Shown: piece by piece, positions 20,725 to 29,536 of the stretch
How positions within the stretch are numbered: position 1 is the first letter of the stretch
Layout: each line of letters opens with the position of its first letter
Assembly (NCBI RefSeq): GCF_034675845.1
Contig: NZ_JAUCCU010000001.1
Span: 1,550,001-1,614,000, forward strand
Direction of reading: 5' to 3'
Source of the DNA: Castellaniella sp.
GTDB lineage: Bacteria; Pseudomonadota; Gammaproteobacteria; Burkholderiales; Burkholderiaceae_B
DNA length: 64,000 bases
The notes under the pieces: model-generated
The model's database searches: none
The model's input: only the letters and a program-made list of their open reading frames with translations
What the model was told of the DNA's origin: nothing
Position numbers and translations under genes: made by a program

Positions 20725-21537
20725 TCAGGCGGCGCGACGACGCACCCGGCCCCCTACGCGACGAATGAGTTCTTCGCCGAACTGCAGATAAGCCTTGGCA
20801 CCCCGGGAAGATTTGTCGTACACCACGCCGGGCATGCCATGACTAGGCGCCTCGGCCAGACGTACATTGCGGGGAATGACGGTTTTGAAAACCTTGTCGC
20901 CAAAGTGCGAAATCAGCTGTTCAGATACTTGTTGTTGCAAAGTCACGCGCTGATCAAACATGACGCGCAGCAAACCGATGAGTTCAAGCGATGTATTCAG
21001 ATTCCGGTAGATGCGCTTGATGGAGTTGACCAGGTCGGACAGGCCTTCCAGCGCAAAGTATTCGCATTGCATGGGAATCACCACCCCATGAGCACAGGCC
21101 AAGCCATTCAGGGTCAACAGAGATAAAGTCGGCGGACAGTCGATCAGAATGAAATCGTATTCGTCGCTGACCTGGGCCAGAGCACTTTTCAGCTGCATTT
21201 CTCGATTTTCCATGCCCACCAGGTCGATTTCCGCCCCGGAAAGATCACGATTCGACGGCAGCACATCGTACCGACCCGTCTCAGAACGCAGTCTTGCGTC
21301 TGCCACCCGAGCTTCGCCGATCAGGACTTGATACAAATTGACCGTCGCCAGGTTCTTGTCAATGCCACTGCCCATGGTGGCATTGCCTTGGGGGTCGAGA
21401 TCCACCAGCAAGACGCGTTGGCCATAAATGGACAAGGCAGCAGCCAGATTGATGGCTGTCGTAGTCTTGCCTACGCCGCCTTTTTGATTGGCGACGCAAA
21501 ACACGCGGGCGGAAGGGTTCTGGCTAGCGGTAGTCAT
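20725..21537 (-). CDS. parA: Chromosome partitioning ATPase ParA
   Basis: ParA is a deviant Walker ATPase that moves ParB-parS complexes over the nucleoid. I choose the ATG at 21537 (MTTASQNPSARVFCVANQ), giving 270 aa; upstream in-frame codons lie inside rsmG. The P-loop KGGVGKTT is at residues 19-26, LVDLDPQGN follows, and DCPPTLSLLTLN carries the Walker B Asp. The start overlaps the rsmG 3' end by 14 nt, suggesting coupling. Confidence 0.96.
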   Translation of the reverse strand: MTTASQNPSARVFCVANQKGGVGKTTTAINLAAALSIYGQRVLLVDLDPQGNATMGSGIDKNLATVNLYQVLIGEARVADARLRSETGRYDVLPSNRDLSGAEIDLVGMENREMQLKSALAQVSDEYDFILIDCPPTLSLLTLNGLACAHGVVIPMQCEYFALEGLSDLVNSIKRIYRNLNTSLELIGLLRVMFDQRVTLQQQVSEQLISHFGDKVFKTVIPRNVRLAEAPSHGMPGVVYDKSSRGAKAYLQFGEELIRRVGGRVRRRAA

Positions 21538-22204
21538 GGGATTCCTTGGGTCCGAGTTCCAGCAAACAGCGCTGTGCTGATAATTGAGGAACTTGCAAAG
21601 TTGTATTCGAAACCACAGCCCAGCGGCCGGTAGCCTGGAGCTGACGAATTTCATCTTCGGGGTGCTGGCCCTTCATGGCCCACAATACGCCATCATCGGC
21701 CCGATGATGCGCCGATATCTCGACAAAATCCACCAGCGAAGCAAACGCCCTGGAGACCACAATATCGGCCTGCAAGCTTTCCATGGCTTCGATGCGGCCA
21801 TGCAATGCCCGGACGTTGGGCAAGCCCAGCGCACCGGCGGCCTGCCGGATAAAGGCTGTTTTCTTGCCCACGGCGTCCACACAAACAATGCGCCAGTCAG
21901 GCTGGCATATGCCCAGGATGATCCCTGGCAAGCCTGCGCCCGAACCCATATCTGCGACCAGCGTGTCACGTCCGTGACGATGTTGCCGCAAAACTGGCAC
22001 GACCGCGAGGCTATCGAAGACGTGCTGTATCAGCATGTCTTCGGGCTTGCGGATGGCCGTGAGGTTATAAGCTTTGTTCCAGTGCTGCAGTTGTTGCAGG
22101 TACGCCAGCAGCAAATCTGCCCGGCCGACATCGCTCGTCATGCCCAGCTGCTCAAGGGCAGCCAACAGGGCAGGTTTGAATTCAGTAAAGGCGTTGCTGC
22201 TCAT
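21524..22204 (-). CDS. rsmG: 16S rRNA (guanine-N7) methyltransferase RsmG
   Basis: RsmG (GidB) methylates G527 of 16S rRNA using SAM. It has 226 aa. The N-terminal LQHWNKAYNLTAIRKPEDMLIQHVFDSLAV block and the SAM motif VADMGSGAGLPGI (about residues 83-95) are typical. SRAFASLVDF is the family catalytic-region motif. Its ATG overlaps the mnmG stop as ATGA, and it overlaps parA at the other end. Confidence 0.96.
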   Translation of the reverse strand: MSSNAFTEFKPALLAALEQLGMTSDVGRADLLLAYLQQLQHWNKAYNLTAIRKPEDMLIQHVFDSLAVVPVLRQHRHGRDTLVADMGSGAGLPGIILGICQPDWRIVCVDAVGKKTAFIRQAAGALGLPNVRALHGRIEAMESLQADIVVSRAFASLVDFVEISAHHRADDGVLWAMKGQHPEDEIRQLQATGRWAVVSNTTLQVPQLSAQRCLLELGPKESHDYR

Positions 22205-24117
22205 GCGGCTTTCTTACTGCGTTGCAGTCTCTTGAGATGAACCAATATCAGAGAAATGGCGGCTGGCGTTACACCAGAGATCCGGCCGGCCTGGCCAATA
22301 GATGTCGGCCGCGCAGTTTGCAGGCGTTGACGAACTTCGGTGGACAGGCCGGGAATCGCTTGATAGTCAAAATCCAGTGGAATGCTTTGGTTTTCCTGGG
22401 CTTGCTGACGATCAATATCCAGGCGCTGGCGCTGCACGTAGCCGGCATATTTGACCTGAATGTTCAGTTGCTCGGCATAGTCCGGTGCCTGCAGACCAGG
22501 GCCAGCCAGGAGATTTCCTTGTGTGTCGCGCAAGGCCATGAGTTGCAGATAATCAAGCTGAGGACGTTTCAGCAAATCCAGCAGGCTGGGATGCCGGTCT
22601 GGGTGCTGAATCGCCAACTGCTGCTGGTCATGAGCACTGAGGACTGCCGGGTTGACCCGGGTTTCCTGCAAACGCTGCAACTCTGCCGCAACCGCATCAC
22701 GTTTGCGGCTAAACGCATCCCAGCGGTCATCGTCCACCAACCCGAGACGTCGGCCGATTTCGGTCAGGCGCTGATCCGCATTGTCCTCGCGCAGGCTCAG
22801 ACGATATTCCGCACGAGAAGTAAACATTCTGTAGGGTTCTGTAACTCCTTTAGTTACAAGATCGTCGACCAACACCCCCAGATAGGCTTCCTGACGCGAA
22901 ACCAGCCAAGGCTCCTTATTCTGCGACCTTAAGGCTGCGTTGGCTCCAGCCAGCAAGCCTTGAGCCGCTGCTTCTTCATAGCCCGTTGTGCCATTAATCT
23001 GACCGGCAAAAAACAAGTTTCTGATGGCCTTGGTTTCCAGGTAGGCATGCAAGTGGCGTGGATCAAAATAATCGTACTCGATCGCATAACCAGGCCGCAT
23101 AATGCGGGCATTTTCCAATCCAGGCAGGCTCCTAACCAACTGATATTGAATATCAAAGGGCAGACTGGTGGAAATTCCATTAGGATAAATTTCACAGGAC
23201 GAAGCGCCCTCGGGTTCTAAAAAAACCTGATGACTGGTTTTATCTGCAAACCGATGAATCTTGTCCTCGATCGAAGGGCAATACCGAGGACCAACGCTGT
23301 CGATTGTTCCGACGTCGCTGTACAAGGGCGAACGATCCAGCCCAGAGCGGACAATCTCATGAGATTGGGCGGTGGTATGCGTAATCCAACAAGGGACTTG
23401 TTCCGGATGCATATCCGCCGTACCGAGATAAGAAAATACAGGAACAGGGTCCAGATCACCAGCCTGAGCCTGCGTCTTGCTGAAGTCTATGGTTTTGGCA
23501 TCGATACGCGGTGGTGTACCTGTCTTAAGTCGTCCCTGTGGAAGTTTAAGTTCCTTCAGCCTCTGCCCCAAACTGGTGGCGGGTGGATCTCCCGCACGTC
23601 CAGCAGCATGGTGAGACAGGCCAACATGCATCAGGCCGTTTAAAAAAGTCCCTGCTGTGAGGACAACCGTTTTGGCTCGAAAAACCAAACCAATTTCCGT
23701 TTTGGCACCAACAACCCGATCACCTTCCAGAATCAGATCATCAACCGATTGCTGAAAAATCATCAGATTCTTTTGACCCTGCAAAATCATCCGAATAGCG
23801 CGTCGATATAAGGAACGATCGGCCTGTGCTCGTGTTGCTCTGACAGCGGGGCCTTTGGATCGGTTCAGTATCCGAAATTGAATTCCTGCAAGATCTGTCG
23901 CCCAGGCCATCGCCCCACCCAGGGCATCAATCTCCTTGACTAAATGGCCTTTCCCTATGCCTCCAATGGATGGATTGCAGGACATTTGTCCTAGTGTTTC
24001 CATATTGTGAGTCAGTAAAAGGGTAGATGCACCCATGCGGGCAGCGGCTAGCGCAGCTTCAGTCCCGGCATGACCACCGCCAATCACCAAGACGTCAAAT
24101 TCTTCAGGATAATTCAT
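22201..24117 (-). CDS. mnmG: tRNA uridine-5-carboxymethylaminomethyl modification enzyme MnmG
   Basis: MnmG (GidA) is an FAD protein that works with MnmE to modify U34 of several tRNAs. From the ATG at 24117 it has 638 aa; a TTG 12 nt upstream is a weaker alternative. The FAD fold GGGHAGTEAA is at residues 13-22, the catalytic-region CNPSIGGIGKGHLVKEIDALGG follows, and the C-terminal MnmE-binding helices are complete. It heads the mnmG-rsmG-parA-parB operon. mnmE, its partner, is about 37 kb away in this window. Confidence 0.97.
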   Translation of the reverse strand: MNYPEEFDVLVIGGGHAGTEAALAAARMGASTLLLTHNMETLGQMSCNPSIGGIGKGHLVKEIDALGGAMAWATDLAGIQFRILNRSKGPAVRATRAQADRSLYRRAIRMILQGQKNLMIFQQSVDDLILEGDRVVGAKTEIGLVFRAKTVVLTAGTFLNGLMHVGLSHHAAGRAGDPPATSLGQRLKELKLPQGRLKTGTPPRIDAKTIDFSKTQAQAGDLDPVPVFSYLGTADMHPEQVPCWITHTTAQSHEIVRSGLDRSPLYSDVGTIDSVGPRYCPSIEDKIHRFADKTSHQVFLEPEGASSCEIYPNGISTSLPFDIQYQLVRSLPGLENARIMRPGYAIEYDYFDPRHLHAYLETKAIRNLFFAGQINGTTGYEEAAAQGLLAGANAALRSQNKEPWLVSRQEAYLGVLVDDLVTKGVTEPYRMFTSRAEYRLSLREDNADQRLTEIGRRLGLVDDDRWDAFSRKRDAVAAELQRLQETRVNPAVLSAHDQQQLAIQHPDRHPSLLDLLKRPQLDYLQLMALRDTQGNLLAGPGLQAPDYAEQLNIQVKYAGYVQRQRLDIDRQQAQENQSIPLDFDYQAIPGLSTEVRQRLQTARPTSIGQAGRISGVTPAAISLILVHLKRLQRSKKAA

Positions 24118-24143
24118 GTGCGTATTCAAAAGAGACTGTCGCC

Positions 24144-24172
24144 ATTATAGGCGGTCAATGCGATGGGTATGT
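24144..24172 (-). promoter_or_regulatory. Candidate mnmG-parAB promoter overlapping parS
   Basis: On the minus strand a perfect TATAAT (24144-24149) lies 27 nt before the mnmG ATG. The -35 position (24167-24172) is a poor match (ACATAC) and overlaps the first bases of the parS palindrome at 24170-24185. ParB bound there could therefore affect transcription; that is inference. Confidence 0.4.
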
Positions 24173-24185
24173 TTCACGTGAAACA
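24170..24185. other. parS site, perfect palindrome
   Basis: TGTTTCACGTGAAACA is an exact match to the chromosomal parS consensus bound by ParB. It lies in the mnmG upstream region, about 4.6 kb from parAB and about 2 kb from the oriC candidate. Confidence 0.95.
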
Positions 24186-24226
24186 CTAATTGTTGTGTGC
24201 GCGTGTAATCGTTTGCTTGCACGCAA

Positions 24227-24242
24227 TGTTCCACGTGAAACA
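24227..24242. other. Second parS site (one mismatch between arms)
   Basis: TGTTCCACGTGAAACA joins the two common half-site versions (TGTTCCACG and CGTGAAACA), 41 nt from the perfect site. Paired parS sites close to the origin are usual for ParB loading. Confidence 0.88.
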
Positions 24243-24347
24243 TCAACCCATGTTTCCTACACAGGTGCACGCGTGAAAACAGCATCAACTGCTGTTGGGG
24301 ATAAACCTGTGGACAACATCAGGAAAACCGGGTAAAACTTTTAGACG

Positions 24348-24370
24348 AAAAAAAGCACCCCGAAGGGTGC
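24348..24370 (-). terminator. Terminator after the cold-shock gene
   Basis: A perfect 6-bp stem GCACCC/GGGTGC (24355-24360 and 24365-24370) with a 4-nt loop is followed on the minus strand by seven T (24348-24354). It lies about 20 nt past the stop codon of the cold-shock gene. Confidence 0.85.
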
Positions 24371-24391
24371 CCGCAAAATCAGCCGCCTAAA

Positions 24392-24598
24392 TTACATGGG
24401 GCGGATTTCTGCAGCCTGAGGGCCCTTAGGGCCATCTTTGACTTCAAATTGAACTGCTTGCCCTTCGTTAAGGCTGCGGTAGCCGCGGCCTTCGATAGCG
24501 GAGAAGTGTGCAAACACGTCAGAGCCGCCTTCGTCAGGAGTAATGAAGCCGAAACCTTTTTCAGCGTTAAACCATTTGACTTTGCCCGTTTGAGCCAT
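24392..24598 (-). CDS. CspA-family cold-shock protein
   Basis: This is a small single-stranded nucleic-acid-binding protein, one OB-fold cold-shock domain of 68 aa. RNP1 (KGFGFI) and RNP2 (VFAHF) are both intact, as are GKVKWFNAEKGFGFITPDEGG and the C-terminal GPQAAEI. The family acts as RNA chaperones. It is transcribed alone, with its own terminator. The 200-nt stretch upstream could hold a cspA-type long leader, which I did not resolve. Confidence 0.94.
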   Translation of the reverse strand: MAQTGKVKWFNAEKGFGFITPDEGGSDVFAHFSAIEGRGYRSLNEGQAVQFEVKDGPKGPQAAEIRPM

Positions 24599-24820
24599 GA
24601 TCAGGTACGTCCTAAATAAAATAAAAGAAACAACAATGAATCAAGAACGCGAACCGGAACAGATCGTGCCTGAGTAGCCAATAGCGACAGAGGGCAAGCC
24701 TACTGCGAGACGTGCGTGCTGCTTGAATTGCATTGCAACAGGGAGAATAACTACGCAGCAACTAAAGTCAAATCATAGTTTTCCCTAAGACGGATTGTAT
24801 CCGTGCTAGAGGCTTTATGC

Positions 24821-26038
24821 ATGAATACGTCTAGAAAACAACAGATTTTTGTAAAAACCAAACAAATGCCAACATTACTCTCAAAACTGCCCAATGTGGG
24901 CGACACCATCTTCAGCCAAATGAACGCAGTAGCCAATGAAGTCCAGGCAATCAACCTGGGTCAAGGGTTCCCTGATTATCAACCGGACAGTGATTTATTG
25001 GACGTGGTATGCCAGGCAATGATGCGTGGTCCAAACCAGTACGCCCCCATGATTGGCGTTCCTGCATTGCGTCAGGCCATTGCCAATAAGGTATTAGCGC
25101 TGCAAGGCAGGCAATACGATGTGGATCAGGAAATTACGGTGACTTCAGGCGCTAGCGAGGCCCTGAGCGCGAGTATTTTGGCCCTGGTTCATCCCGCCGA
25201 TGAGGTGGTGCTGATCGATCCTGCCTACGATCTCTATGCGCCCATGGTGACACTGGCTGGTGGCAAGACAGTACGGGTGGCCATGACACCCCCAGGGGGG
25301 GGCCAGTCAAACTTTGCATTGGACTGGGATGCAATCGCTGCAGCAATCAACCGCAATACCCGATTGCTGGTACTGAACTTTCCTCATAATCCCAGCGGAT
25401 TGACCTTACGCGACGCAGACCTGGATGCGTTGGAGCAACTTGCAGCACAGCATCCGTTTTTGATTCTTTTGGATGAGGCTTATGAACACATTGTGTTTGA
25501 TGAGCGAGCTTATTGCAGCCCTGTTGCCAGACCACAATTGGCCGAGCGTTGCGTGCTGGTTTCGTCCTTTGCGAAAACGCTGCAGATCACTGGTTGGAAA
25601 ATTGGTTACTGCTGCGCACCGGCTGCAATCAGCAAGGAAATCCGCAAGGTGCACCAGTACATGGTTTTTTCTGTCAATACCCCGCTGCAGCAGGGGATTG
25701 CGACTTACCTGAGCCAAAGCAATGCAACCCAGACGCTATCGCCATTGTACCAGCGTAAACGGGACCGCCTAGTGCAGGGCTTGAGCAAGACCCGTTTGCA
25801 GCCATTGCGCTGCGAAGGGACTTTTTTCTTGTTGGTCGATACCAGCAAGCTGGGTGATCAACAGGAAAGACAAATGGCCATCAGGCTGGCCAGAGAAGCC
25901 GGGGTTGCCACGATTCCTGTGTCTGCATTTTATGAGAACCCACAGGCTGCGGAAGCCAACCATCAACTGCTGCGTTTCTGTTTTGCCAAGCAGGATGCAA
26001 CCTTGGACGCTGCAATTGAACGCCTTTCGGTCTTGTAG
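24821..26038 (+). CDS. PLP-dependent aminotransferase (YbdL/methionine-aminotransferase-like)
   Basis: A class I/II fold-type I aminotransferase of 405 aa. The sequence closely follows E. coli YbdL, a methionine-preferring enzyme: INLGQGFPDY, NQYAPMIGVPALRQAIA, LNFPHNPSG, LDEAYEHIVFD, then SSFAKTLQITGWKIGY with the PLP lysine, and FSVNTPLQQGIA. The ATG at 24821 has AGAGG upstream; the alternative ATG at 24866 starts where E. coli homology begins but has no ribosome binding site. Substrate (methionine, glutamine or kynurenine) cannot be fixed from sequence. It flanks the oriC candidate. Confidence 0.88.
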   Translation: MNTSRKQQIFVKTKQMPTLLSKLPNVGDTIFSQMNAVANEVQAINLGQGFPDYQPDSDLLDVVCQAMMRGPNQYAPMIGVPALRQAIANKVLALQGRQYDVDQEITVTSGASEALSASILALVHPADEVVLIDPAYDLYAPMVTLAGGKTVRVAMTPPGGGQSNFALDWDAIAAAINRNTRLLVLNFPHNPSGLTLRDADLDALEQLAAQHPFLILLDEAYEHIVFDERAYCSPVARPQLAERCVLVSSFAKTLQITGWKIGYCCAPAAISKEIRKVHQYMVFSVNTPLQQGIATYLSQSNATQTLSPLYQRKRDRLVQGLSKTRLQPLRCEGTFFLLVDTSKLGDQQERQMAIRLAREAGVATIPVSAFYENPQAAEANHQLLRFCFAKQDATLDAAIERLSVL

Positions 26039-26089
26039 TGCGTGGCAAGTGGTGAGTTCTTGTTTGTATTACTGATTTCTTTTATATAA

Positions 26090-26660
26090 AACTGATAAAA
26101 CTAATGGATGCCTGTGGGTAAGTGGTACAAGTCAAATTTCAATTAATTTTCAATGACTTGTATTATTTTTTTCAGTGGATTGTTCTGTGACTGAGAGTGG
26201 CACAGATTGGGGACATTTTTTTTGTTGCCTGGTAAATCCAGGGTTTTGCACGGTGCATCCACATGCAATGCACATCTGCATGTCATAGAGCTTATCCACA
26301 GGGCAGACTTTTCCCTGGCGTGAAGATCAAGTCGGTATTTATGTTTTTGTTTGGAAGCCGGCAAATTTCGTTGTTTTTTGTCAGACAGGTTTGCTGTCAA
26401 AAAAACATGACTGCCACCATCATTTCTTATTAACTTCAATATCTATATAAGAATAATAATGGGTGTCTGTGGATAAGTAGAACATCTCTATTTTTTCTTA
26501 TTTGTCAGAGGCTTACAAGGATTTTTCCTGTGGCTGACAATGTGGACGACTGAGGGACGATTTGTGGATGCATTCAAAACTTGGACATGGAAATGACCTT
26601 GTCACCAAGTTATCCCCTGGATATGCACGTCATTGCTGCTTAGTGCTTATCCACAGGGTG
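26090..26660. other. Candidate chromosomal replication origin (oriC)
   Basis: This stretch of about 650 nt carries no gene. It holds three perfect DnaA boxes, TTATCCACA at 26292-26300 and 26647-26655 and its complement TGTGGATAA at 26468-26476, plus a one-mismatch box at 26113-26121 and several weaker ones (26540, 26562, 26609). AT-rich segments that could unwind lie at about 26075-26105, 26135-26175 and 26420-26460. It lies about 2 kb from parS and beside mnmG, the classical origin neighbourhood. A perfect DnaA box also lies upstream of dnaA, so a contribution from that site cannot be excluded. Confidence 0.75.
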
Positions 26661-26691
26661 TTTGCTTGGAAATTTCAGGTTTTAGTTGATT

Positions 26692-27741
26692 TCAGGTGGT
26701 TTTCAAGCACTGCCCGTTGTCGAATACCAGTTGGTTTTCGGGCCATAGCAGGGCAGCCAGGCGATAGTGGGCAGGGTCGATTTGCTTCCCCTGACGACGT
26801 TCGCTCCAGCGGCCGCCGACGGAATAGTCGATACAGAAGGCTTGTTGGTGAGCACCATGCCAAGCTGTGGGGCCGATATCCCGAAACAAGCGGCTGTAGC
26901 GCCAGGCATCGAGGTGGTTTGGTGTTTGAAAAAGCCGCCAGTAGTGTCCGATGACGACAGGCGTAGGGTCTTGATCCTGATCCCACCATGCAATGCGATC
27001 GGAATAGCGCCAGCGGTGGCCAGAATAAAAGGGTTGTGGGCTGCGGGCTTCTATGCCGGATGTCATGCGTTTGATGGGGTTGAATCGCTGCTGCAGGGAT
27101 TCAAAATCAGCCACAGCATCCAGATAGGGGGGAGGGTTGTCCGGGTCTTCCAGCTGTTTTGCCCATCGTTCTCGTTCGGCCAGGTAGCGTGCCTCCAGGT
27201 CGTTTTCCTGGGCAAGACGCTGGATGTGCAGGTCTGCGTCGTGGATCAGTTCCAGAATGCTTCCCAAGGGGATTTTTGCGACGGCCTCGACCGAGGCTGC
27301 GTCCCAGGCCGCGTGTACGATGCGTAGGCCGGGCATGCGGATAGCCAGGGGAAGATGGCAGAAAAAATCGCGGATTTCCGGGCGTTGACTGGCATTGGCC
27401 CTGGCAAAAGGAGCGTAATGTGGGGTATCTGGCGCGACGCGGCTATCGAAAAACCAACCAGATCCATCTTTTGCATCGTTGGCCAGAAGATTGATTTCGT
27501 GGTTGCCTAGAATCGCCAGCGCACGGCCTTGGTCGATCAGTTCGCGGACCCGCTGGATGACGGCAACACTGTCGGGACCGCGATCGCAGAGATCGCCAAT
27601 AAAGACCAGCCGACGGGTTTTGGTCTCTGGATTGTGATCCAAGTGTTCCAGCAGCTCGTCCAGCGCCTGGATCTCGCCGTGGATGTCGCCGATAATGGCC
27701 AGAGGCTGTTGAGTTAGGTTAAGGACTAGTGTTGGGTTCAT
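26692..27741 (-). CDS. Calcineurin-like metallophosphoesterase
   Basis: The 349-aa product has the complete metallophosphoesterase metal motifs: GDIHGE (near residue 17), GDLCDRGPDS (near 49) and GNHE (near 79), with later His residues. It resembles Ser/Thr phosphatase or diadenosine-tetraphosphatase-type enzymes, but the substrate is unknown. The ATG at 27741 is preceded by AGGGAC; upstream in-frame codons extend into the divergent fic leader. It is transcribed away from fic, with only 70 nt between the two starts. Confidence 0.85.
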   Translation of the reverse strand: MNPTLVLNLTQQPLAIIGDIHGEIQALDELLEHLDHNPETKTRRLVFIGDLCDRGPDSVAVIQRVRELIDQGRALAILGNHEINLLANDAKDGSGWFFDSRVAPDTPHYAPFARANASQRPEIRDFFCHLPLAIRMPGLRIVHAAWDAASVEAVAKIPLGSILELIHDADLHIQRLAQENDLEARYLAERERWAKQLEDPDNPPPYLDAVADFESLQQRFNPIKRMTSGIEARSPQPFYSGHRWRYSDRIAWWDQDQDPTPVVIGHYWRLFQTPNHLDAWRYSRLFRDIGPTAWHGAHQQAFCIDYSVGGRWSERRQGKQIDPAHYRLAALLWPENQLVFDNGQCLKTT

Positions 27742-27811
27742 GTCCCTATTTTCCTTCGCACCGGGATTAAGGACAATGGGCATTATCCGGGGGTATCCAG
27801 GGGGCACTCTG

Positions 27812-28435
27812 ATGAACCGATATCAGGTCAGCGGCTGGCAGAACACTAACCAGGAAGGTTCTGGTGGCGAGGTCTTGAAAAATAGATTGGACATCGTCAC
27901 GCGAGACGATATGGATCATGCCGAGCTGATGCTGCTGCATAAGCTCTACGAGGAGGTTCTACGTTCGCCGCCGGATAGTTCTATCACGGTGCGACTGATC
28001 CGCCAGTGGCATCGACGTTGGCTGGGTAATGTGTATACCTGGGCGGGCTACGAGCGCTCGGTCAACATGAGCAAAAACGGATTCCCTTTTGCGGCAGCCG
28101 ACCGAATCTCGGCCTTGCTGGATGAGTATGACCAGCGTTACCTGGCGCGTTATACGCCGTGCACAGGCATGCAAAGGGCCGACTTGATCGAAGCCATTGC
28201 CTTGACGCATGTGGAATTTATTTTGATACACCCTTTTCGGGAAGGCAACGGGCGAATTTCTCGGTTGCTGGCCGACGTGATGGCTGTGCAGGCGGGTCTG
28301 GGGCCTTTGGACTACAGTCCCTGGGAGGCTCACCGGACGGATTATATTCAGTCGATTCAGATGGGGCTGATGGGGGATTATCAGCCGATGATGTTCTGGG
28401 TGGACAGAATTGTGCCGTCTTTGCCACAGGCCTGA
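27812..28435 (+). CDS. Fic/DOC family protein (probable AMP-transferase)
   Basis: Fic enzymes transfer AMP or related groups from nucleotides to target proteins. The 207-aa product has the full catalytic loop HPFREGNGR at residues 140-148, preceded by the helix ALTHVEFILI, and the flap region NVYTWAGYERSVNMSKNGFPFA. The ATG at 27812 has AGGGGG upstream. I do not find a convincing (S/T)xxxE(G/N) inhibitory helix within the protein, so it is either regulated by a separate antitoxin or otherwise. A small convergent ORF (28450-28644) is the only close candidate. Confidence 0.9.
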   Translation: MNRYQVSGWQNTNQEGSGGEVLKNRLDIVTRDDMDHAELMLLHKLYEEVLRSPPDSSITVRLIRQWHRRWLGNVYTWAGYERSVNMSKNGFPFAAADRISALLDEYDQRYLARYTPCTGMQRADLIEAIALTHVEFILIHPFREGNGRISRLLADVMAVQAGLGPLDYSPWEAHRTDYIQSIQMGLMGDYQPMMFWVDRIVPSLPQA

Positions 28436-28449
28436 TGCAGAGGATGCAA

Positions 28450-28644
28450 TCAGACCAATGCAGGCGAGGCGAGATCCAGGGCAGGAAAGCGGCTGGTGGA
28501 TCGAAGCTGGGTTTCTATGTCCTGGATGGACTGGCCGGTTTCAATCGCGGTAGAACTGGCGACAGCACGAATGATGCGGCCCGGACTGATGACAGGGGCC
28601 GCAGCAGGAAGATTTTGGGCGAGAGGCAAGGCATACGAATGCAT
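28450..28644 (-). CDS. Small hypothetical protein convergent with fic
   Basis: A 64-aa open frame on the minus strand, ending 14 nt from the fic stop. Codon third positions look GC-rich like the host genes. It contains SSTAIETGQ, which resembles but does not fully match the (S/T)xxxE(G/N) helix of Fic antitoxins (Thr replaces Gly/Asn). No clear ribosome binding site, though TATAAT lies just upstream (28650-28655). I do not recognise the family, and it may not be translated. Confidence 0.35.
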   Translation of the reverse strand: MHSYALPLAQNLPAAAPVISPGRIIRAVASSTAIETGQSIQDIETQLRSTSRFPALDLASPALV

Positions 28645-28776
28645 GGCTCATTATACTGTGTCGTTGATAAAGCCGCCGATTTTGTTTCAAAGTTTTTCTG
28701 TCATAAACAACCATGTAATTCTGATGTATTGTCGCCGACATGGGTATAGCAATATTGCCTGCCTACGGAGATCTGC

Positions 28777-29442
28777 ATGTCGAAAAACCGATTCATCGGT
28801 GCCATTCCTCTGGTGCAAAATTTGCGCCAATATCATGCCCGTTATCAGGCGGACATCCAGCGATTCACCGGATTCGCCCAGACATCGTCGCCTGTCATTT
28901 TTCTGCGTGAATGGTTGGCACGTCCTGGAACTGTGGGGGCTGTGTGGCCTAGTTCACGCCAGCTTGCCTGCCGCATGGCAGATCAGGTGCCGCTATCGGG
29001 CGATGGGCTGGTCATTGAACTAGGCGCTGGTACGGGGGTGGTTACCCAGGCCTTGCTGGATCGTGGAATTTCTGCTGGGCGACTGTGGGTGGTGGAACGC
29101 TCGCCGACATTTGTACAGCATTTGCGACACAGGTTTCCTGCCCTGACGGTAGTAGGCGGCGATGCAGCCAATCTGGAATCCCTGCTGCCGACCAATAAAA
29201 AAATCGATGCCATCGTATCAAGCCTGCCGCTGCGTTCGTTGCCGCCGGATGTGGTCAGTGCCATCGTGCAGCAATGGCGTACCTGCTTGGCGCCTGATGG
29301 CCGCCTGGTGCAGTTCACTTATGCATTATGGGGTCAGAATACCGAGCTTTTGGCTGGATTTATTCCAGAACCCAGCCACTTTGCCTGGCTTAATACACCA
29401 CCCGCGCGGGTCTGTGTGTATCGGCGGGCCGAATCCTGTTGA
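28777..29442 (+). CDS. Class I SAM-dependent methyltransferase, phospholipid-methyltransferase-like
   Basis: The 221-aa product has the SAM-binding glycine motif VIELGAGTGVVTQALL at about residues 75-90, and motif II WVVERSPTFVQHL follows. The preceding block FLREWLARPGTVGAVWPSSRQLACRMA is characteristic of PmtA-like phosphatidylethanolamine N-methyltransferases and their relatives. GGAG precedes the ATG. It ends just before a strong terminator. Whether the substrate is lipid is inference from that N-terminal block. Confidence 0.75.
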   Translation: MSKNRFIGAIPLVQNLRQYHARYQADIQRFTGFAQTSSPVIFLREWLARPGTVGAVWPSSRQLACRMADQVPLSGDGLVIELGAGTGVVTQALLDRGISAGRLWVVERSPTFVQHLRHRFPALTVVGGDAANLESLLPTNKKIDAIVSSLPLRSLPPDVVSAIVQQWRTCLAPDGRLVQFTYALWGQNTELLAGFIPEPSHFAWLNTPPARVCVYRRAESC

Positions 29443-29449
29443 TATCCAG

Positions 29450-29490
29450 AAAAATTGGCTAATTATTTGCAAATAATTAGCCAATTTTTT
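29450..29490. terminator. Bidirectional terminator, 19-bp perfect stem
   Basis: Arms 29450-29468 and 29471-29489 are perfectly complementary, with A and T runs at the base, directly after the methyltransferase stop. It would also stop transcripts coming from the PIN-domain gene on the other strand. Confidence 0.88.
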
Positions 29491-29536
29491 CGTCCTCATT
29501 ACACATCGACACGGATCAGAGTCACAGACATTACGA

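Noticed and set aside
24255..24280. A third parS near CACGCGTGAAAACA
   Set aside because: Too many mismatches from the palindromic consensus compared with the two clear sites.
28159..28749. A 196-codon plus-strand frame overlapping the fic 3' half
   Set aside because: It is out of frame within the well-supported fic gene and resembles no family.
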